From Vicingaceae bacterium (lineage in GTDB: Bacteria; Bacteroidota; Bacteroidia; Flavobacteriales_E; Vicingaceae), in contig JAGYIE010000002.1 in NCBI GenBank assembly GCA_018402765.1, positions 744,001 through 808,000 of the forward strand: a stretch of DNA of 64,000 bases. Direction: 5' to 3'. Under the pieces are notes generated by a model. That model saw only the letters and a program-made list of their open reading frames with translations. It was not told where the DNA came from and made no database searches. Positions 7,957 to 18,178 of the stretch are shown here, piece after piece; the stretch's first letter is position 1, and every line of letters starts with the position of its first letter. The position numbers were made by a program, and so were the translations under genes.

Positions 7957-9396
7957 ATGAAACAAAAAAATAAGTTGACGTTTTTAGCCATTGGTTTAGT
8001 TTTTTTTAGCGTCTCTTTTAAGACTTATGCTCAAAAGCAATGGAGTTTAGAAGAATGTATAACTTATGCTATCGAGAAAAATCTTCAGGTAAAGCGAACA
8101 GAATTAAATTTAGAGATATCTGCCGAAAATTTAAAACAATCAAGATACAATGCATTGCCATCTATAAATGCAAATGCAAGTAATACGTATAACTTTGGAC
8201 AAACCATTGACCCTTTTACCAATAGTTTTGCTACGCAAACTGTGCGGTCAAATAGTTTTGGGGTTCAGGCTACATTGAACGTATTTAATGGTTTTCAAAC
8301 AATTAATTCAATCCGGTCTAGTAAGGCAGGTTTCGAAGCATCTCTTGCGGATTTAGAAAAAATGAAGAATGATATTTCTTTAAATGTTGCCAATTCATAT
8401 TTGCAGATTCTATTCAACATAGAGCTATTGAGAAATGCAGAAAGTCAGTTGTCCGTTTCAAATGTCCAAAAAGAGCGTATTATTAAGTTGGTAGCTGCGG
8501 GAAGTCAGCCACAAGGAGCGCAGTTCGATATAGAAGCGCAATTGGCTCAGGAGGAGTTAAATAGAGTGAATGCCGAGAATCAATTGAATTTATCGTTATT
8601 GAATTTGAAACAGCTATTGCAACTAGAAGCCTCAGCGGATTTTGCAGTAGCTGAGCCCTTATTAGGTGAAATAGAACAACAGCAAGTAGCCTCTACTCCG
8701 GGTGCAATATATGAAAACTCGTTAGCCATAATGCCTGAAATAAAAGGTTCAGAGCTTAGGTTAGGCCAGGCTGAGCAAGAGCTTAAACGTGCTCGTGGGG
8801 GATATTCGCCAAGACTAACAGTTAGCGGTTCATTTGGTACAGGATACTCAGGTGCTGCTCAAGAGGTGATTGGGATAGAAGATCCTGTTATAAAGCCTAC
8901 AGGAGGTTTTGTCCAAAATACAGGTGATATTGTAGTTTCTCCTATTGCGAATCCTATTTTTAAAGATAAATCATTTAATGATCAATTGGATGATAATGTC
9001 AATCGATCGGTAGGGATGAATTTAAGCATTCCAATTTTTAATGGATTGGCGTCTAGAACTAATGTTGCCCGTTCTAAAATTCAACTTGATCAAGCAGAAA
9101 ATACCCTAATGGAAACCAAACAGCAACTGCGGCAGCAAATTGAATCTGCATATTTGGACGCAGCAGCTTCACTAAAAAGATATGAATCGGCAAAGTCATC
9201 GGTAAAAGCGCTTAACGAGTCATTTAAATACACCCAGCAGCGATTTAATGTAGGGCTGCTGAACTCATTTGATTTTAGCAATGAGAAAAACCGACTAATC
9301 CAAGCAGAATCTAGTTTATTACAAGCCAAATACGAGTTTATTTTTAAGACGAAAGTATTGGAATTCTATCAAGGTAAAACATTAAGTTTAAAGTAA
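7957..9396 (+). CDS. TolC family outer membrane efflux protein
   Basis: About 480 residues: the outer membrane channel of a tripartite exporter. It begins with a signal peptide ending ...KTYAQ, then WSLEECITYAIEKNLQV, the usual TolC-family opening. Two long alpha-helical hairpin repeats follow, with the outer-membrane strand segments embedded in them (NTYNFGQTIDPFTNSF in the first half, NLSIPIFNGLASRTNV in the second), as in TolC/OprM. I choose the ATG at 7957 over the upstream TTG at 7879 because it directly begins a signal peptide. Only 6 nt separate it from the adaptor gene at 9403, so the two are cotranscribed. No inner-membrane pump gene is adjacent. Confidence 0.9.
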   Translation: MKQKNKLTFLAIGLVFFSVSFKTYAQKQWSLEECITYAIEKNLQVKRTELNLEISAENLKQSRYNALPSINANASNTYNFGQTIDPFTNSFATQTVRSNSFGVQATLNVFNGFQTINSIRSSKAGFEASLADLEKMKNDISLNVANSYLQILFNIELLRNAESQLSVSNVQKERIIKLVAAGSQPQGAQFDIEAQLAQEELNRVNAENQLNLSLLNLKQLLQLEASADFAVAEPLLGEIEQQQVASTPGAIYENSLAIMPEIKGSELRLGQAEQELKRARGGYSPRLTVSGSFGTGYSGAAQEVIGIEDPVIKPTGGFVQNTGDIVVSPIANPIFKDKSFNDQLDDNVNRSVGMNLSIPIFNGLASRTNVARSKIQLDQAENTLMETKQQLRQQIESAYLDAAASLKRYESAKSSVKALNESFKYTQQRFNVGLLNSFDFSNEKNRLIQAESSLLQAKYEFIFKTKVLEFYQGKTLSLK

Positions 9397-9402
9397 ATTA
9401 CA

Positions 9403-10701
9403 ATGAAATCAAAGAAAACAGTTTGGATATTAGTGGCTATTGTAGGTCTCCTATTACTAGTGTCGGTGGTAACCAAAAAGGGAACCAACCATGCTATAAA
9501 AGTAACTGCTGAAAAGCCTTTGCTAAGAACATTAATAGAAACAGTGAGCGCAAGTGGTAAAATACAGCCTGAAGTAGAGGTTATCATTAGTTCTGATGTC
9601 TCAGGAGAAATTATAGAAATGGCTGTAAAAGAAGGGGATTATGTAAAGCAAGGAGATTTGTTGTTAAAAATTAACCCGGATTTAGTTGAGTCAGCACTGG
9701 GTAGAGCAGAAGCAGCATTGAATACTGCAAAGGCAAATCACGCTAGCTCTCAAGCAAGGTTCGCTCAAAGTAAAGCTCAGTTTGTAAATGCTAAAGCTAG
9801 TTTTGAACGAAATGAAAAGTTATACAAAGACAAGGTAATATCTGATGCTGAGTTTGATAATGCTACTTCATCATTTGAAGTGGCACAATCAGAGGTATCT
9901 GCTGCTCAGCAAAGTATGAAAGCAGCACTATTTAATATCAAAAGTGCAGAGGCAAGTTTAAAAGAAGCTAGAGAGAATTTAGGAAGAACATCAATTTATG
10001 CTCCCATGGATGGAACGATAATTAACCTAAGTAAAGAAAAAGGTGAACGGGTAGTAGGAACGGCCCAAATGGCTGGTACAGAAATTTTAACTGTTGCTAA
10101 TTTGTATACTATGGAGGTTGATGTTGATGTTAATGAAAATGACATTGTTAGGGTTAGTAGAAACGATACTGTGTTGATTGAAGTTGATGCATATTTGGAG
10201 CGAAAATTTAAAGGCGTGGTAACAGAAATAGCAAATTCAGCAAATACCACCGGAGCAAGTATAGATCAAGTAACCAACTTTGATGTAAAAATTCGAATTC
10301 TTCGCGAAAGCTATATTGATCTGATAGATACTAGAGATTCTACTAATTCTCCATTCAGACCGGGGATGTCAGCAAATGTGGATATTCAAACCAAACGATT
10401 AAACAAAGTATTATCATTACCGATTCAAGCTGTTACTACACGACCGGATACAGCAAAAAGCAAGGCTGGTAGTGAAGAAGATGAGCTTGTTGAGTGTGTA
10501 TTCGTATTGAAAGAAGGGAAAGCCCATTTAATGCAGGTTGAAACAGGGATTCAGGACACAAAGTATATTCAAATAGTTACTGATATAGATCTTGAATCGG
10601 ACATAATTACTGGACCATATACTGCAGTATCTAAGCTTTTGATGGATGGTAAAGAAGTGAATAAGGTAAAGAAAGAATTGCTCTTTGAGCGAGAAGATTA
10701 G
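9403..10701 (+). CDS. HlyD/MacA-type periplasmic efflux adaptor
   Basis: A 432-residue membrane fusion protein linking an inner-membrane pump to the TolC channel encoded just upstream. One N-terminal membrane anchor (about 7-23) is followed by a beta-barrel/lipoyl segment (VSASGKIQPEVEVIISSDVSGEIIEMAVKEGDYVKQGDLL), a coiled-coil hairpin rich in Ala, Glu and Lys (about 80-190), the second lipoyl half (GRTSIYAPMDGTIINL) and a membrane-proximal barrel. The layout is closest to MacA, whose partner is an ABC permease (MacB). No MacB or RND gene follows: tsaB starts 3 nt after the stop. The pump must be encoded elsewhere. The substrate is unknown. Confidence 0.9.
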   Translation: MKSKKTVWILVAIVGLLLLVSVVTKKGTNHAIKVTAEKPLLRTLIETVSASGKIQPEVEVIISSDVSGEIIEMAVKEGDYVKQGDLLLKINPDLVESALGRAEAALNTAKANHASSQARFAQSKAQFVNAKASFERNEKLYKDKVISDAEFDNATSSFEVAQSEVSAAQQSMKAALFNIKSAEASLKEARENLGRTSIYAPMDGTIINLSKEKGERVVGTAQMAGTEILTVANLYTMEVDVDVNENDIVRVSRNDTVLIEVDAYLERKFKGVVTEIANSANTTGASIDQVTNFDVKIRILRESYIDLIDTRDSTNSPFRPGMSANVDIQTKRLNKVLSLPIQAVTTRPDTAKSKAGSEEDELVECVFVLKEGKAHLMQVETGIQDTKYIQIVTDIDLESDIITGPYTAVSKLLMDGKEVNKVKKELLFERED

Positions 10702-10704
10702 TAT

Positions 10705-11391
10705 ATGGCATTAATTTTATCTTTAGAGACCGCTACTAAAGTTTGTTCAGTGGCATTGCATGAAAATGGCAATTTATTAGCAATTAAAGAAGTTAATGCT
10801 GACTATTCACATTCAGAAAATTTAACCTTGTTTATTCAAGAGGTTTTACTTTTGGCAAATAAATCCTTTAATCAAATTGATGCCGTTGCAATTAGCAAAG
10901 GGCCTGGGTCATACACAGGGCTTCGTATTGGGGTTTCATCAGCAAAAGGTTTATGCTATGGTTTGGAGATTCCATTAATTGCAGTAGAAACATTGCAGTC
11001 TATGAGTAGCGTTGCTCAGCAAAAAATAGGTGGATTTGAAGCTACCTATTTACCTATGATAGATGCTAGAAGGATGGAAGTTTTTTGTGCAGCTTATGAT
11101 GCAGAAGGAAATCTATCAAGAACTACCACAGCCGAAATTGTTGATGATACTAGTTTTACTGATTTACTGAATCAAACAGTTTATTTCTTTGGAGATGGGG
11201 CTGCAAAGTGTAAAACTGCATTAGCTGACAAAGAGAATTTTAAGTTTATCCCTGATATATTTCCAACAGCCAATACATTAGGAGAAATCGCTTATTTGAA
11301 ATTTATGGCGAATCAAATAGAGGATTTAGCTTATTTTGAGCCGTATTACCTAAAGGATTTTGTTGCTACTGTTCCTCGCAATTTGATTTAA
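10705..11391 (+). CDS. tsaB: tRNA threonylcarbamoyladenosine biosynthesis protein TsaB
   Basis: A 228-residue ASKHA-fold protein that forms the dimerising partner of TsaD in the t6A37 tRNA modification complex. It starts ALILSLETATKVCSVAL, the TsaB opening in place of an active ATP site, and carries AISKGPGSYTGLRIGVSSAKGL, the family's best-conserved block. TsaB lacks the metal-binding His residues of TsaD, as does this protein. Its start follows the adaptor stop by 3 nt, so it is probably translated from the tolC-adaptor transcript. The pairing of an essential tRNA gene with an efflux pair recurs in Bacteroidota and has no obvious functional meaning. Confidence 0.93.
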   Translation: MALILSLETATKVCSVALHENGNLLAIKEVNADYSHSENLTLFIQEVLLLANKSFNQIDAVAISKGPGSYTGLRIGVSSAKGLCYGLEIPLIAVETLQSMSSVAQQKIGGFEATYLPMIDARRMEVFCAAYDAEGNLSRTTTAEIVDDTSFTDLLNQTVYFFGDGAAKCKTALADKENFKFIPDIFPTANTLGEIAYLKFMANQIEDLAYFEPYYLKDFVATVPRNLI

Positions 11392-11421
11392 TTGTTTAGG
11401 TATTTAAAAAAGATGATTCCT

Positions 11422-11429
11422 TATATTTG
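11422..11429 (+). promoter_or_regulatory. -7 promoter element (TATATTTG)
   Basis: TAnnTTTG match 21 nt upstream of the ATG at 11451, giving the DUF922-like gene its own promoter after tsaB. Confidence 0.55.
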
Positions 11430-11450
11430 AGGGACTAAAACCTAGTGACT

Positions 11451-12023
11451 ATGAAAATTCGATTAGTATCATTATTTTTTTTATTCACTATTGTAGTTAA
11501 TGGACAAGATTCAGAATCAGCTAAAGATAGAATTTGTTGGAGTAAAAATTATACCTTAGAATGGTTAGATTTTCAAGGAACACCACCAGAAACTGAATCT
11601 TCAGCCGCTTTATCTAGTTTGGCCATTCCTTATGAAGTAGAGACTTATTCCGATGGACGAATCGTAATTAATATCAATTCTTGCTTTGTAAAATCTAAGT
11701 CTTGGGTAGTACCAAAATATAAAAATAACCTGCTTTTACAACATGAACAACTACACTTTGATATTGCTGAATTAATTAGGAGAAAAATGGTCAAAGCCAT
11801 TACAGATGCAGATCTTACCCTAGAGAATGCAGAAATAGTAATTAATTCAATTCTACGAAAATTTTGGTCAGAAGACTATAAACGCATGCAGGAACAATAC
11901 GATCGGGAATCAAATTTTTCAAGGTTTATTCGTAAACAAATCGAATGGAATAAGACGATAGCTGAAGAGTTGGAACTTTACAAAGCCTATAAATACACCG
12001 AGATTACACTTAATGTGAATTAA
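11451..12023 (+). CDS. Secreted DUF922-like putative zinc protease
   Basis: A 190-residue exported protein. The signal peptide runs to about residue 19 (...FFLFTIVVNGQ). The mature part has the DUF922 pattern: an early aromatic segment LEWLDFQGTPP, a strand region, SWVVP, and then LLQHEQLHFDIAE. That contains HEQLH, an HExxH zinc site, followed by Asp as in the HEQxHFD signature of the family, which is described as predicted secreted zinc-dependent proteases. A helical C-terminal tail follows. Protease activity has not been shown as far as I know for this family, so the function is inference. The start at the ATG at 11451 is preferred to the GTG at 11445. Its last 4 nt overlap the convergent gene. 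Confidence 0.75.
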   Translation: MKIRLVSLFFLFTIVVNGQDSESAKDRICWSKNYTLEWLDFQGTPPETESSAALSSLAIPYEVETYSDGRIVININSCFVKSKSWVVPKYKNNLLLQHEQLHFDIAELIRRKMVKAITDADLTLENAEIVINSILRKFWSEDYKRMQEQYDRESNFSRFIRKQIEWNKTIAEELELYKAYKYTEITLNVN

Positions 12024-12883
12024 AAGTAGTTGTATTTTATAGTTAATATGGTAATGAAACCTTTTTCCTGCCTTCGGATTACTAAAGCTTCTAGTAGAAT
12101 GGGTTGGTTTACAGCATAGACAAAAGCGGTCTTATTTTTTAGTTTATCATTCTCATAATGATAAATATACTCCAGCTGTTCATCTTTATATTCAAACGTA
12201 TACTTGCCTTTGGAATTCCCATTTATTTGGTTGTTATAGCTAATTTCTTTAAGTAAAGTCCCATCATATAGCCAGTTCATTTTTCGGCTTCTAGATGTGA
12301 TGTATAACTCTTCTTCTTTATTAATTAACCTATGTTGTTGGTCATAATATAATCGTTGTTCTAAAAATGGTCTGTTTTCAGAGTTTAGAATTAGGCGTTT
12401 TGCAAATGTAGCTTCACTGTAAGGTTCTTTATAATTCGTAATTGCGCTTGTATCGGCTTTATTATTTTTAATTTCTACAATCACTTCTTTTTTTAACCTT
12501 CCAGCATTGTTGTAAAAATAGAGTTTCTTAATTAGTTGATTTTTGTATTGATCTATTTGTTGTGTTAACTGAAATTGTTCATTGAACTCATATAAGCTGA
12601 TTAAACTATCTATACCTGTTTCGCTTTCTTCTATATAAACTTCACGAATAGGCTCACCATCTGTGTTAAAGAAGTATCGTCTTTCTATTCCGTGACGAAT
12701 AATAACTTCACCATCTACCTTACTTGAATAAGAAAGTATGACACTTTTGATATTTTGTACTTTGACGTAATCTATGTTAAAGTCGGTGATGTGATCAAAA
12801 GGGTTTCCTACAGGATTTACTAATTGAGCAGTGGAACAAAGAGAAGTTAAATAGCATGTAACGACTAAAATTTGTTTTATCAT
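12020..12883 (-). CDS. Secreted YD/RHS-like repeat protein, function unknown
   Basis: A 287-residue protein with a signal peptide ending near residue 19 (...LCSTAQ). The mature sequence is built of degenerate strand-turn-strand repeats with the pattern Y-x-Y/F-(N/D)-x-x-x-(R/Q)-L (for example [27 protein letters not shown] and [17 protein letters not shown]). That resembles the YD/RHS or MORN-like beta repeats of Bacteroidota surface proteins. No catalytic motif and no T9SS sorting domain are seen. Its start codon overlaps the stop of the DUF255 gene (ATGA, 4 nt), so the two are translationally coupled. Confidence 0.65.
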   Translation of the reverse strand: MIKQILVVTCYLTSLCSTAQLVNPVGNPFDHITDFNIDYVKVQNIKSVILSYSSKVDGEVIIRHGIERRYFFNTDGEPIREVYIEESETGIDSLISLYEFNEQFQLTQQIDQYKNQLIKKLYFYNNAGRLKKEVIVEIKNNKADTSAITNYKEPYSEATFAKRLILNSENRPFLEQRLYYDQQHRLINKEEELYITSRSRKMNWLYDGTLLKEISYNNQINGNSKGKYTFEYKDEQLEYIYHYENDKLKNKTAFVYAVNQPILLEALVIRRQEKGFITILTIKYNYF

Positions 12884-14916
12884 TTAATTTTTTGTACTAA
12901 ATGAATAACTTCTTTAACTGAGGAGGTTGGACGATTACACGTTTGGTTTGTACAAACGTAAATAGCTGTAATCCCATCTGGGAATCTATTTTTAAATAAA
13001 GCGAATTCATCATTTGGAACCTCTGTAGCTGCAATCACACAGTTTGGTAAATACGCTTCTTCTAATTCTCGTTTTTTTGATTCATTTTCTTTGCCTACCA
13101 AGGCAACCTCATAGAAATTAATAATTTCATGAATCAATAATATTCCCCAATTTGAAAAGGATGAACCATATTGAATTAATTGGTCTACAACGTTTGTAAG
13201 CATCTGCCGCGAAGTAGCTAGATAAGTTTTGTTGTCCGTCAAATGTCCTAGTTTAAAAAGTGCATTTGCCAATATAGAATTGCTTGCAGGAATTACGTTA
13301 TCCATAATTTCCATTTTTCGAGCTATAAGCGCTGCATCATTTTTATCAGTAAAGTAGAACATACCTGATGATACATCAAAAAGATTTTCATAGCAATAGT
13401 CAATAAGTTGCTCGCTTATTTTCAACCACTTTAGATCCTTCGCAACTTCAAATAGCTGAATAAATGCTGATACGATAAGTGAATAATCTTCTAGAAATCC
13501 TGAGATGTTTGCCGATTTATTTTTATAACTATGCAATAATGAATTGTTCTCTTTTATTAAGTTAGTGTTGATGAAATTTGCAGCTTTGATCGCAGCATTC
13601 AGGTGGGCTTTGTCTCCGAAGGCCTTGTAGGAGTCAACAAGTGCTGAAATCATTAAACCATTCCAAGAAGCAATCATTTTATCATCCAATCCTGGACGTA
13701 CTCTTTTTTTTCTTACTTCTAAAAGCGTTGTATTTATGTAAATTGCTTTTTTTCGCACTTCATCAAGCGTGATGTTTAAATTAGTTGCAATGTCTATTTC
13801 AGACTTATTACGCATTAATATGTAATTCTTATCTTCCCAATACCCGTAGGAATCAATATGGTAATAATAAGTTAAGAATTTTAAATCATTTGGGAATAAA
13901 TCTTCTAACTCTTCTTTTGTCCACACATAAAACTTGCCTTCTATTCCTTCACTATCAGCATCTAATGCGGAGTAAAAATACCCTTCGGTATGCATCAATT
14001 CTCTAAATACAAATTCAGTTGTATCAAGTGCAATTCGTTTATAGAGATCATTCTTTGTAGCTTGATAGGCTTTGCTATAAAGACTTATAAGTTGTGCATT
14101 GTCGTAGAGCATTTTTTCAAAGTGCGGCACTTTCCATGTTTGGTCAACCGAGTAACGCGCAAAACCACCTCCAACTTGATCGTAAATTCCACCATAGGCC
14201 ATTTTTTTTAATGTTAATTCTATATGGTTCTTTACAATCGCATTTGGCTTGAAATAGTTAGCATAAAGCAGAAATTCAATATTGTTGGGCATCATAAATT
14301 TTGGTGCTCGGTTTGGTCCACCATACGTTGGGTCAAAGCTTCCTGCCCAATTCTCTATAATTGCATCAATTTGTTTGTCTTCAAATGGTTGATCTTTGTT
14401 TATCTTTTCGATTAAATCTGCCCTATGCACTCCAGAAGTTAATCGATCTGCGTACTCTATCACTTTTTTATGGTCGTCTTTGTACAACGCAACTAATTGA
14501 AGCAGCACATTCTTCCACTGATCTTTCTTGAAGTAAGTTCCTCCATAAAAAGGTCTTCCATCAGGCATTGTTATGCAGTTAAGTGGCCATCCTCCTTGCC
14601 CTGTCATCAACTGAACTGCACTCATATACACTTGGTCTATATCGGGTCGTTCTTCTCGATCTACCTTTATGCATATAAAATGTTCATTCATAATGTTAGC
14701 TACCGACTCGTCTTCAAATGATTCAAGTTCCATTACATGGCACCAATGGCAAGCGGAGTAGCCAATGCTTACGATTATTGGTTTGTTTTCAATTTGGGCT
14801 TGATTCAATACCTCCTTATTCCAAGGTTTCCAATTTACTGGATTGTGCGCATGCTGAAGAAGATATGGGCTACTTTCATGGACCAAATCGTTTGTGAATT
14901 TGTGTTGATTGTTCAT
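12880..14916 (-). CDS. YyaL/SSP411-like protein: thioredoxin fold plus six-hairpin domain
   Basis: A 678-residue cytosolic protein of the DUF255 family. The N-terminal thioredoxin-like domain (about 5-165) opens with the family hallmark [20 protein letters not shown] and carries a CxxC site, [12 protein letters not shown], with Cys56 and Cys59; [13 protein letters not shown] and GQGGWPLN are further diagnostic blocks. The rest (about 190-678) is an alpha/alpha-barrel like that of N-acyl-glucosamine epimerases ([29 protein letters not shown]). Human SPATA20 and B. subtilis YyaL belong here. The biochemical role is not settled; a redox or sugar-related role is often proposed. No signal peptide, so the CxxC acts in the cytoplasm. 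The TAnnTTTG box at 14949-14956 drives it. Confidence 0.9.
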   Translation of the reverse strand: MNNQHKFTNDLVHESSPYLLQHAHNPVNWKPWNKEVLNQAQIENKPIIVSIGYSACHWCHVMELESFEDESVANIMNEHFICIKVDREERPDIDQVYMSAVQLMTGQGGWPLNCITMPDGRPFYGGTYFKKDQWKNVLLQLVALYKDDHKKVIEYADRLTSGVHRADLIEKINKDQPFEDKQIDAIIENWAGSFDPTYGGPNRAPKFMMPNNIEFLLYANYFKPNAIVKNHIELTLKKMAYGGIYDQVGGGFARYSVDQTWKVPHFEKMLYDNAQLISLYSKAYQATKNDLYKRIALDTTEFVFRELMHTEGYFYSALDADSEGIEGKFYVWTKEELEDLFPNDLKFLTYYYHIDSYGYWEDKNYILMRNKSEIDIATNLNITLDEVRKKAIYINTTLLEVRKKRVRPGLDDKMIASWNGLMISALVDSYKAFGDKAHLNAAIKAANFINTNLIKENNSLLHSYKNKSANISGFLEDYSLIVSAFIQLFEVAKDLKWLKISEQLIDYCYENLFDVSSGMFYFTDKNDAALIARKMEIMDNVIPASNSILANALFKLGHLTDNKTYLATSRQMLTNVVDQLIQYGSSFSNWGILLIHEIINFYEVALVGKENESKKRELEEAYLPNCVIAATEVPNDEFALFKNRFPDGITAIYVCTNQTCNRPTSSVKEVIHLVQKIK

Positions 14917-14948
14917 AACTAGAATGCGCTTAAAGAGAATATTTATAT

Positions 14949-14956
14949 CAAAGTTA
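14949..14956 (-). promoter_or_regulatory. -7 promoter element (TAACTTTG) for the DUF255 gene
   Basis: On the minus strand, TAnnTTTG ends 32 nt before the ATG at 14916. Confidence 0.5.
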
Positions 14957-15028
14957 ACTAACCTCTATCGCTTGAAGTCAATCAATGAGCATATTTATTT
15001 AACTTTATCAGCTGAAAACCTAAAGTAC

Positions 15029-17704
15029 ATGAATCGAATTTTTGGCTTATTCTGTATGTTTTTCCTTGTTCATCTTAATGCAAACGCTGAACATATAATT
15101 GGAGGTGAAATCTATTATAATTGTCTAGGTGCTGTTGGAGCAGATTCTACTCGATATGAAATAATCATTAAGGTGTATCGTGATTGTCAATTCCCTATTG
15201 GACCAAATAGAGCTGATTTCGACAACCCTTTGGCGCTTGCTATCTACGATAATAATGTCCGTGTTCTAAATCGATTTAACGTTTCCTTAGGGCAAAGAGA
15301 TACTATCCCAATCATTATAAATGATCCATGTTTAGTATCTATTCCTAATATATGTGTAGAAACAGGAGTTTATACAACTACCGTGACATTAAGAAATTCA
15401 TTAGCAGGCTACACAGTAAGTTATGCCCGATGCTGCAGATCGCCAATTGTAGATAATTTATTCTTGCCATCAGATCAAGGTATCGTAATTACTACTGAAA
15501 TTCCAGGGAATGTTATCTGCAATTCCTCTCCTGTAATCACTGATTTTCCTCCTGTTGGCATTTGTGCAAATAGGCCATTTGTTTTTGATCATTCGGCTAT
15601 TGATCCCGATGGTGATTCATTGTCATATTCTTTTTGTTCGCCTTTTCAAGTGCCATCTAATGGAAATCCTGGAGCAATAGCTACTGCCCCACCTTATCAA
15701 ACAGTAAATTATGGCACAGGATTTTCAAGTATTAATCCTCTACCTGCTAATCCTGGATTATCTATTGACCCTATTACTGGAATTATTTCAGGTACACCCA
15801 CACAGATAGGTAATTATGTTGTCGGTGTTTGTGTTACTGAATATAGAAATGGGTTGCCAATAAGTACAGTTAAGCGAGATTTTACAATAAACACTGCATC
15901 TTGTGATCCTTTAATTGTTTCTGCGGCACAAGATCAGTTAACTTCTTGTGATGGACTTACAGTTACGTTTAATAATCTTAGCGTAGGGACCACTCAGTTT
16001 TTTTGGGATTTTGGAGTGCCGGGTGTGTTAAGTGATACTTCTCGGTTAATCTCTCCAACTTTTACTTACCCCGATACAGGAGTTTATTCTATAACATTAA
16101 TTGCAGGTCCTGGTGGGCCTTGCAATGATACTTCAGTGGTTACTTTTAATGTTTTTGGAGCGTTGAATGTTGATTTTACCATTCCTTCTCTTCAATGCTT
16201 GGATACCAATAATTTTAATGTACAAGTTACAGGAACTTTTGAAACATTTGCATCATTCAATTGGAATTTCGGTGCCTCAGCATCACCTAGCTCTTCTACT
16301 AATCAAGTTGTCAATAATATTTCTTATCCTTCCGCAGGTATATACCCCATACAATTATCGGTTATGCAAGGTCAATGCACAGATACAATAATCAAGAATA
16401 CAGAGGTAGGAGGTAACCCAATTGCGAATTTTGGATTTGAAGTGGTAGACAACTGCGTTCCTGTCGAAGTACAGTTTAAAGATTCTTCTTTCACAGATGC
16501 GAATATTGTCGATTATTTTTGGGATTTTGGTGATGGCACAACATCTACTTTTAGGAATCCAATTAAAACGTACACTCAATTAGGAGCATATGAAGTTACT
16601 TTAAGAGTTGTTCAGCAAGATAGGTGTATTGACACCTCGTTTAAAGTTTCGGTAGATTCTATACTTGTTTCTCAAAAGACAGATGCTTTTTTTATAACGG
16701 GGGAGCCTCAATGTTTTAATGGAAATCAGTTTAACTATGTTGCTACGGGCAATTTGTCTTCTACTAATACCTACCAATGGCAATTTGGTGATAATGCAAA
16801 CATTTCGCAAAGTACAAATCAGTCTGTAGTTGTTTCGTATGATACTTCTGGTAGTTTTCTTGTACAGCTAATTGTAGACCAAGATGGCTGTAAGGATACA
16901 CTTATTCAGATTGCAGAGGTATATGAAAACCCAACGATAGATTTTACCTATTCAGAAGATTCCGTATGCTTTCCTGATGCTGTTCAGTTTACAGATCTTT
17001 CTACAGCGGTTTCTCCTATAAACTACTTGTGGTTTTTTGGTAACGGAGACAGCTCAACTTTGCCTAACCCATTTGTAAATTATGACTCTGTAGGACTTTA
17101 TAATGTATTTCTTCAAATACGTACCGATGATAAATGCATTGATACCTTATTTAAGACGGTAGATTCCGCTATACAAGTTTTTCCACGTCCTTCTAGTGGA
17201 TTTTATTTCTCAGATAGCATAGCAACGATTAAAACTCCTTTTATAACATTTACAGATACGTCATCTAATTGGACCAATAGAACATTGTTCTTGGGTGATG
17301 GTGGTGTATCTGATGATAGTTTAGTTTACTATGCATATAAAGATGTAGGAATTTTTGAGGTAGTTCAAGTAGTAGAAAATCAGTTTTTCTGTACAGATAC
17401 CACCATTAAAACTATTGAGATAACAGATGTTTTTGAGTTTATAATGCCAAATGTTTTCACCCCAAATGGTGATGGAATAAATGATTTATTTAGGCCAACT
17501 GCATGCGGTGTTGCTGATTACAAGGTTACTGTTCTTGACCGTTGGGGAAATACCAGATTTAAATCAGAGACTCTTGCAATAGGCTGGGATGGTAGAGTAG
17601 ATGGATATAAGTCTGATTCTGGAACCTATTTTTATGTAGCTGAAGTAACAGATTTTACAGGGAAAAAATATATTTTCAAGGGAACGGTTAGTTTATTTCG
17701 CTAA
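15029..17704 (+). CDS. Large secreted PKD-domain protein with type B T9SS sorting domain
   Basis: An 891-residue surface or secreted protein. A signal peptide (ends ...HLNANA, residue 20) is followed by a Cys-rich head starting EHIIGGEIYYNC. Next come an Ig/cadherin-like segment (IDPDGDSLSYSF, then GIISGTPTQIGNYVVGV), at least five PKD-type repeats (VDYFWDFGDGTTSTF is the clearest) and a C-terminal gliding-motility-type CTD: IMPNVFTPNGDGINDLF, then VTVLDRWGN, GWDGR, SGTYFYV and FKGTVSLFR. That CTD routes cargo through the type IX system (type B). The ATG at 15029 starts a clean signal peptide; an earlier TTG at 14909 would add 40 residues and is not needed. Likely an adhesin or cell-surface structural protein; ligand unknown. 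Confidence 0.9.
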   Translation: MNRIFGLFCMFFLVHLNANAEHIIGGEIYYNCLGAVGADSTRYEIIIKVYRDCQFPIGPNRADFDNPLALAIYDNNVRVLNRFNVSLGQRDTIPIIINDPCLVSIPNICVETGVYTTTVTLRNSLAGYTVSYARCCRSPIVDNLFLPSDQGIVITTEIPGNVICNSSPVITDFPPVGICANRPFVFDHSAIDPDGDSLSYSFCSPFQVPSNGNPGAIATAPPYQTVNYGTGFSSINPLPANPGLSIDPITGIISGTPTQIGNYVVGVCVTEYRNGLPISTVKRDFTINTASCDPLIVSAAQDQLTSCDGLTVTFNNLSVGTTQFFWDFGVPGVLSDTSRLISPTFTYPDTGVYSITLIAGPGGPCNDTSVVTFNVFGALNVDFTIPSLQCLDTNNFNVQVTGTFETFASFNWNFGASASPSSSTNQVVNNISYPSAGIYPIQLSVMQGQCTDTIIKNTEVGGNPIANFGFEVVDNCVPVEVQFKDSSFTDANIVDYFWDFGDGTTSTFRNPIKTYTQLGAYEVTLRVVQQDRCIDTSFKVSVDSILVSQKTDAFFITGEPQCFNGNQFNYVATGNLSSTNTYQWQFGDNANISQSTNQSVVVSYDTSGSFLVQLIVDQDGCKDTLIQIAEVYENPTIDFTYSEDSVCFPDAVQFTDLSTAVSPINYLWFFGNGDSSTLPNPFVNYDSVGLYNVFLQIRTDDKCIDTLFKTVDSAIQVFPRPSSGFYFSDSIATIKTPFITFTDTSSNWTNRTLFLGDGGVSDDSLVYYAYKDVGIFEVVQVVENQFFCTDTTIKTIEITDVFEFIMPNVFTPNGDGINDLFRPTACGVADYKVTVLDRWGNTRFKSETLAIGWDGRVDGYKSDSGTYFYVAEVTDFTGKKYIFKGTVSLFR

Positions 17705-18174
17705 AGCTGAATAGGTACTTTTTGGTGAATACTTACTGGAAACGTCTTATTAACTAAAAATGCCCCACCTTTAATGTTGCCATTTAATTCTACGTTTACT
17801 TCTTTACCTCCCGAGGTAGCTAGGTTTAATAACTTGGGCAAAGAGGTAATAGTTAGTTTTGAGATGTTTAGATTGAAATTAATTTGATGACTTTCTTTAG
17901 AGTCTCCCTTTATCTTGAAGGATTCATTAAGAGTAGTTTTTCCAAGATCAATACCTTCTAGTTTAATATCAAACTCAGCTCCTTTCACATTTATGCTAAA
18001 AGGGTTTGGATTGAATATTTCAGCATTTACACTAAAATCAATTATGCTGGAAGAGATATTCTTAACTTTTAATCGTTCAATTTTTGTTAATTCTACTTCT
18101 TCTATTCCTGTGCAAGACAGAAAAACTGTACTCATTATGATCATCATGAGTGCAGTAAATAAATTATTTTTCAT
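17701..18174 (-). CDS. LEA type 2 family lipoprotein
   Basis: A 157-residue lipoprotein with a lipobox at FLSC (Cys21). The mature domain is LEA14/WHy-like: VKNISSSIIDFSVNAEIFNPNPFSINVKGAEFDIKLEGIDLG shows the paired strands and the NPNPF signature of late-embryogenesis-abundant type 2 domains. In bacteria these are small beta-sandwich proteins tied to desiccation or envelope stress, but the biochemical function is unproven. It is the last gene of the gpmI-peptidase-LEA unit, starting 4 nt after the peptidase stop. It overlaps the stop of the convergent PKD gene by 4 nt. Confidence 0.85.
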   Translation of the reverse strand: MKNNLFTALMMIIMSTVFLSCTGIEEVELTKIERLKVKNISSSIIDFSVNAEIFNPNPFSINVKGAEFDIKLEGIDLGKTTLNESFKIKGDSKESHQINFNLNISKLTITSLPKLLNLATSGGKEVNVELNGNIKGGAFLVNKTFPVSIHQKVPIQL

Positions 18175-18178
18175 TTTT

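Noticed and set aside
7957-10701. A complete tripartite efflux system
   Set aside because: Only the outer membrane channel and the adaptor are present; the next gene is tsaB, so no pump can be claimed here.
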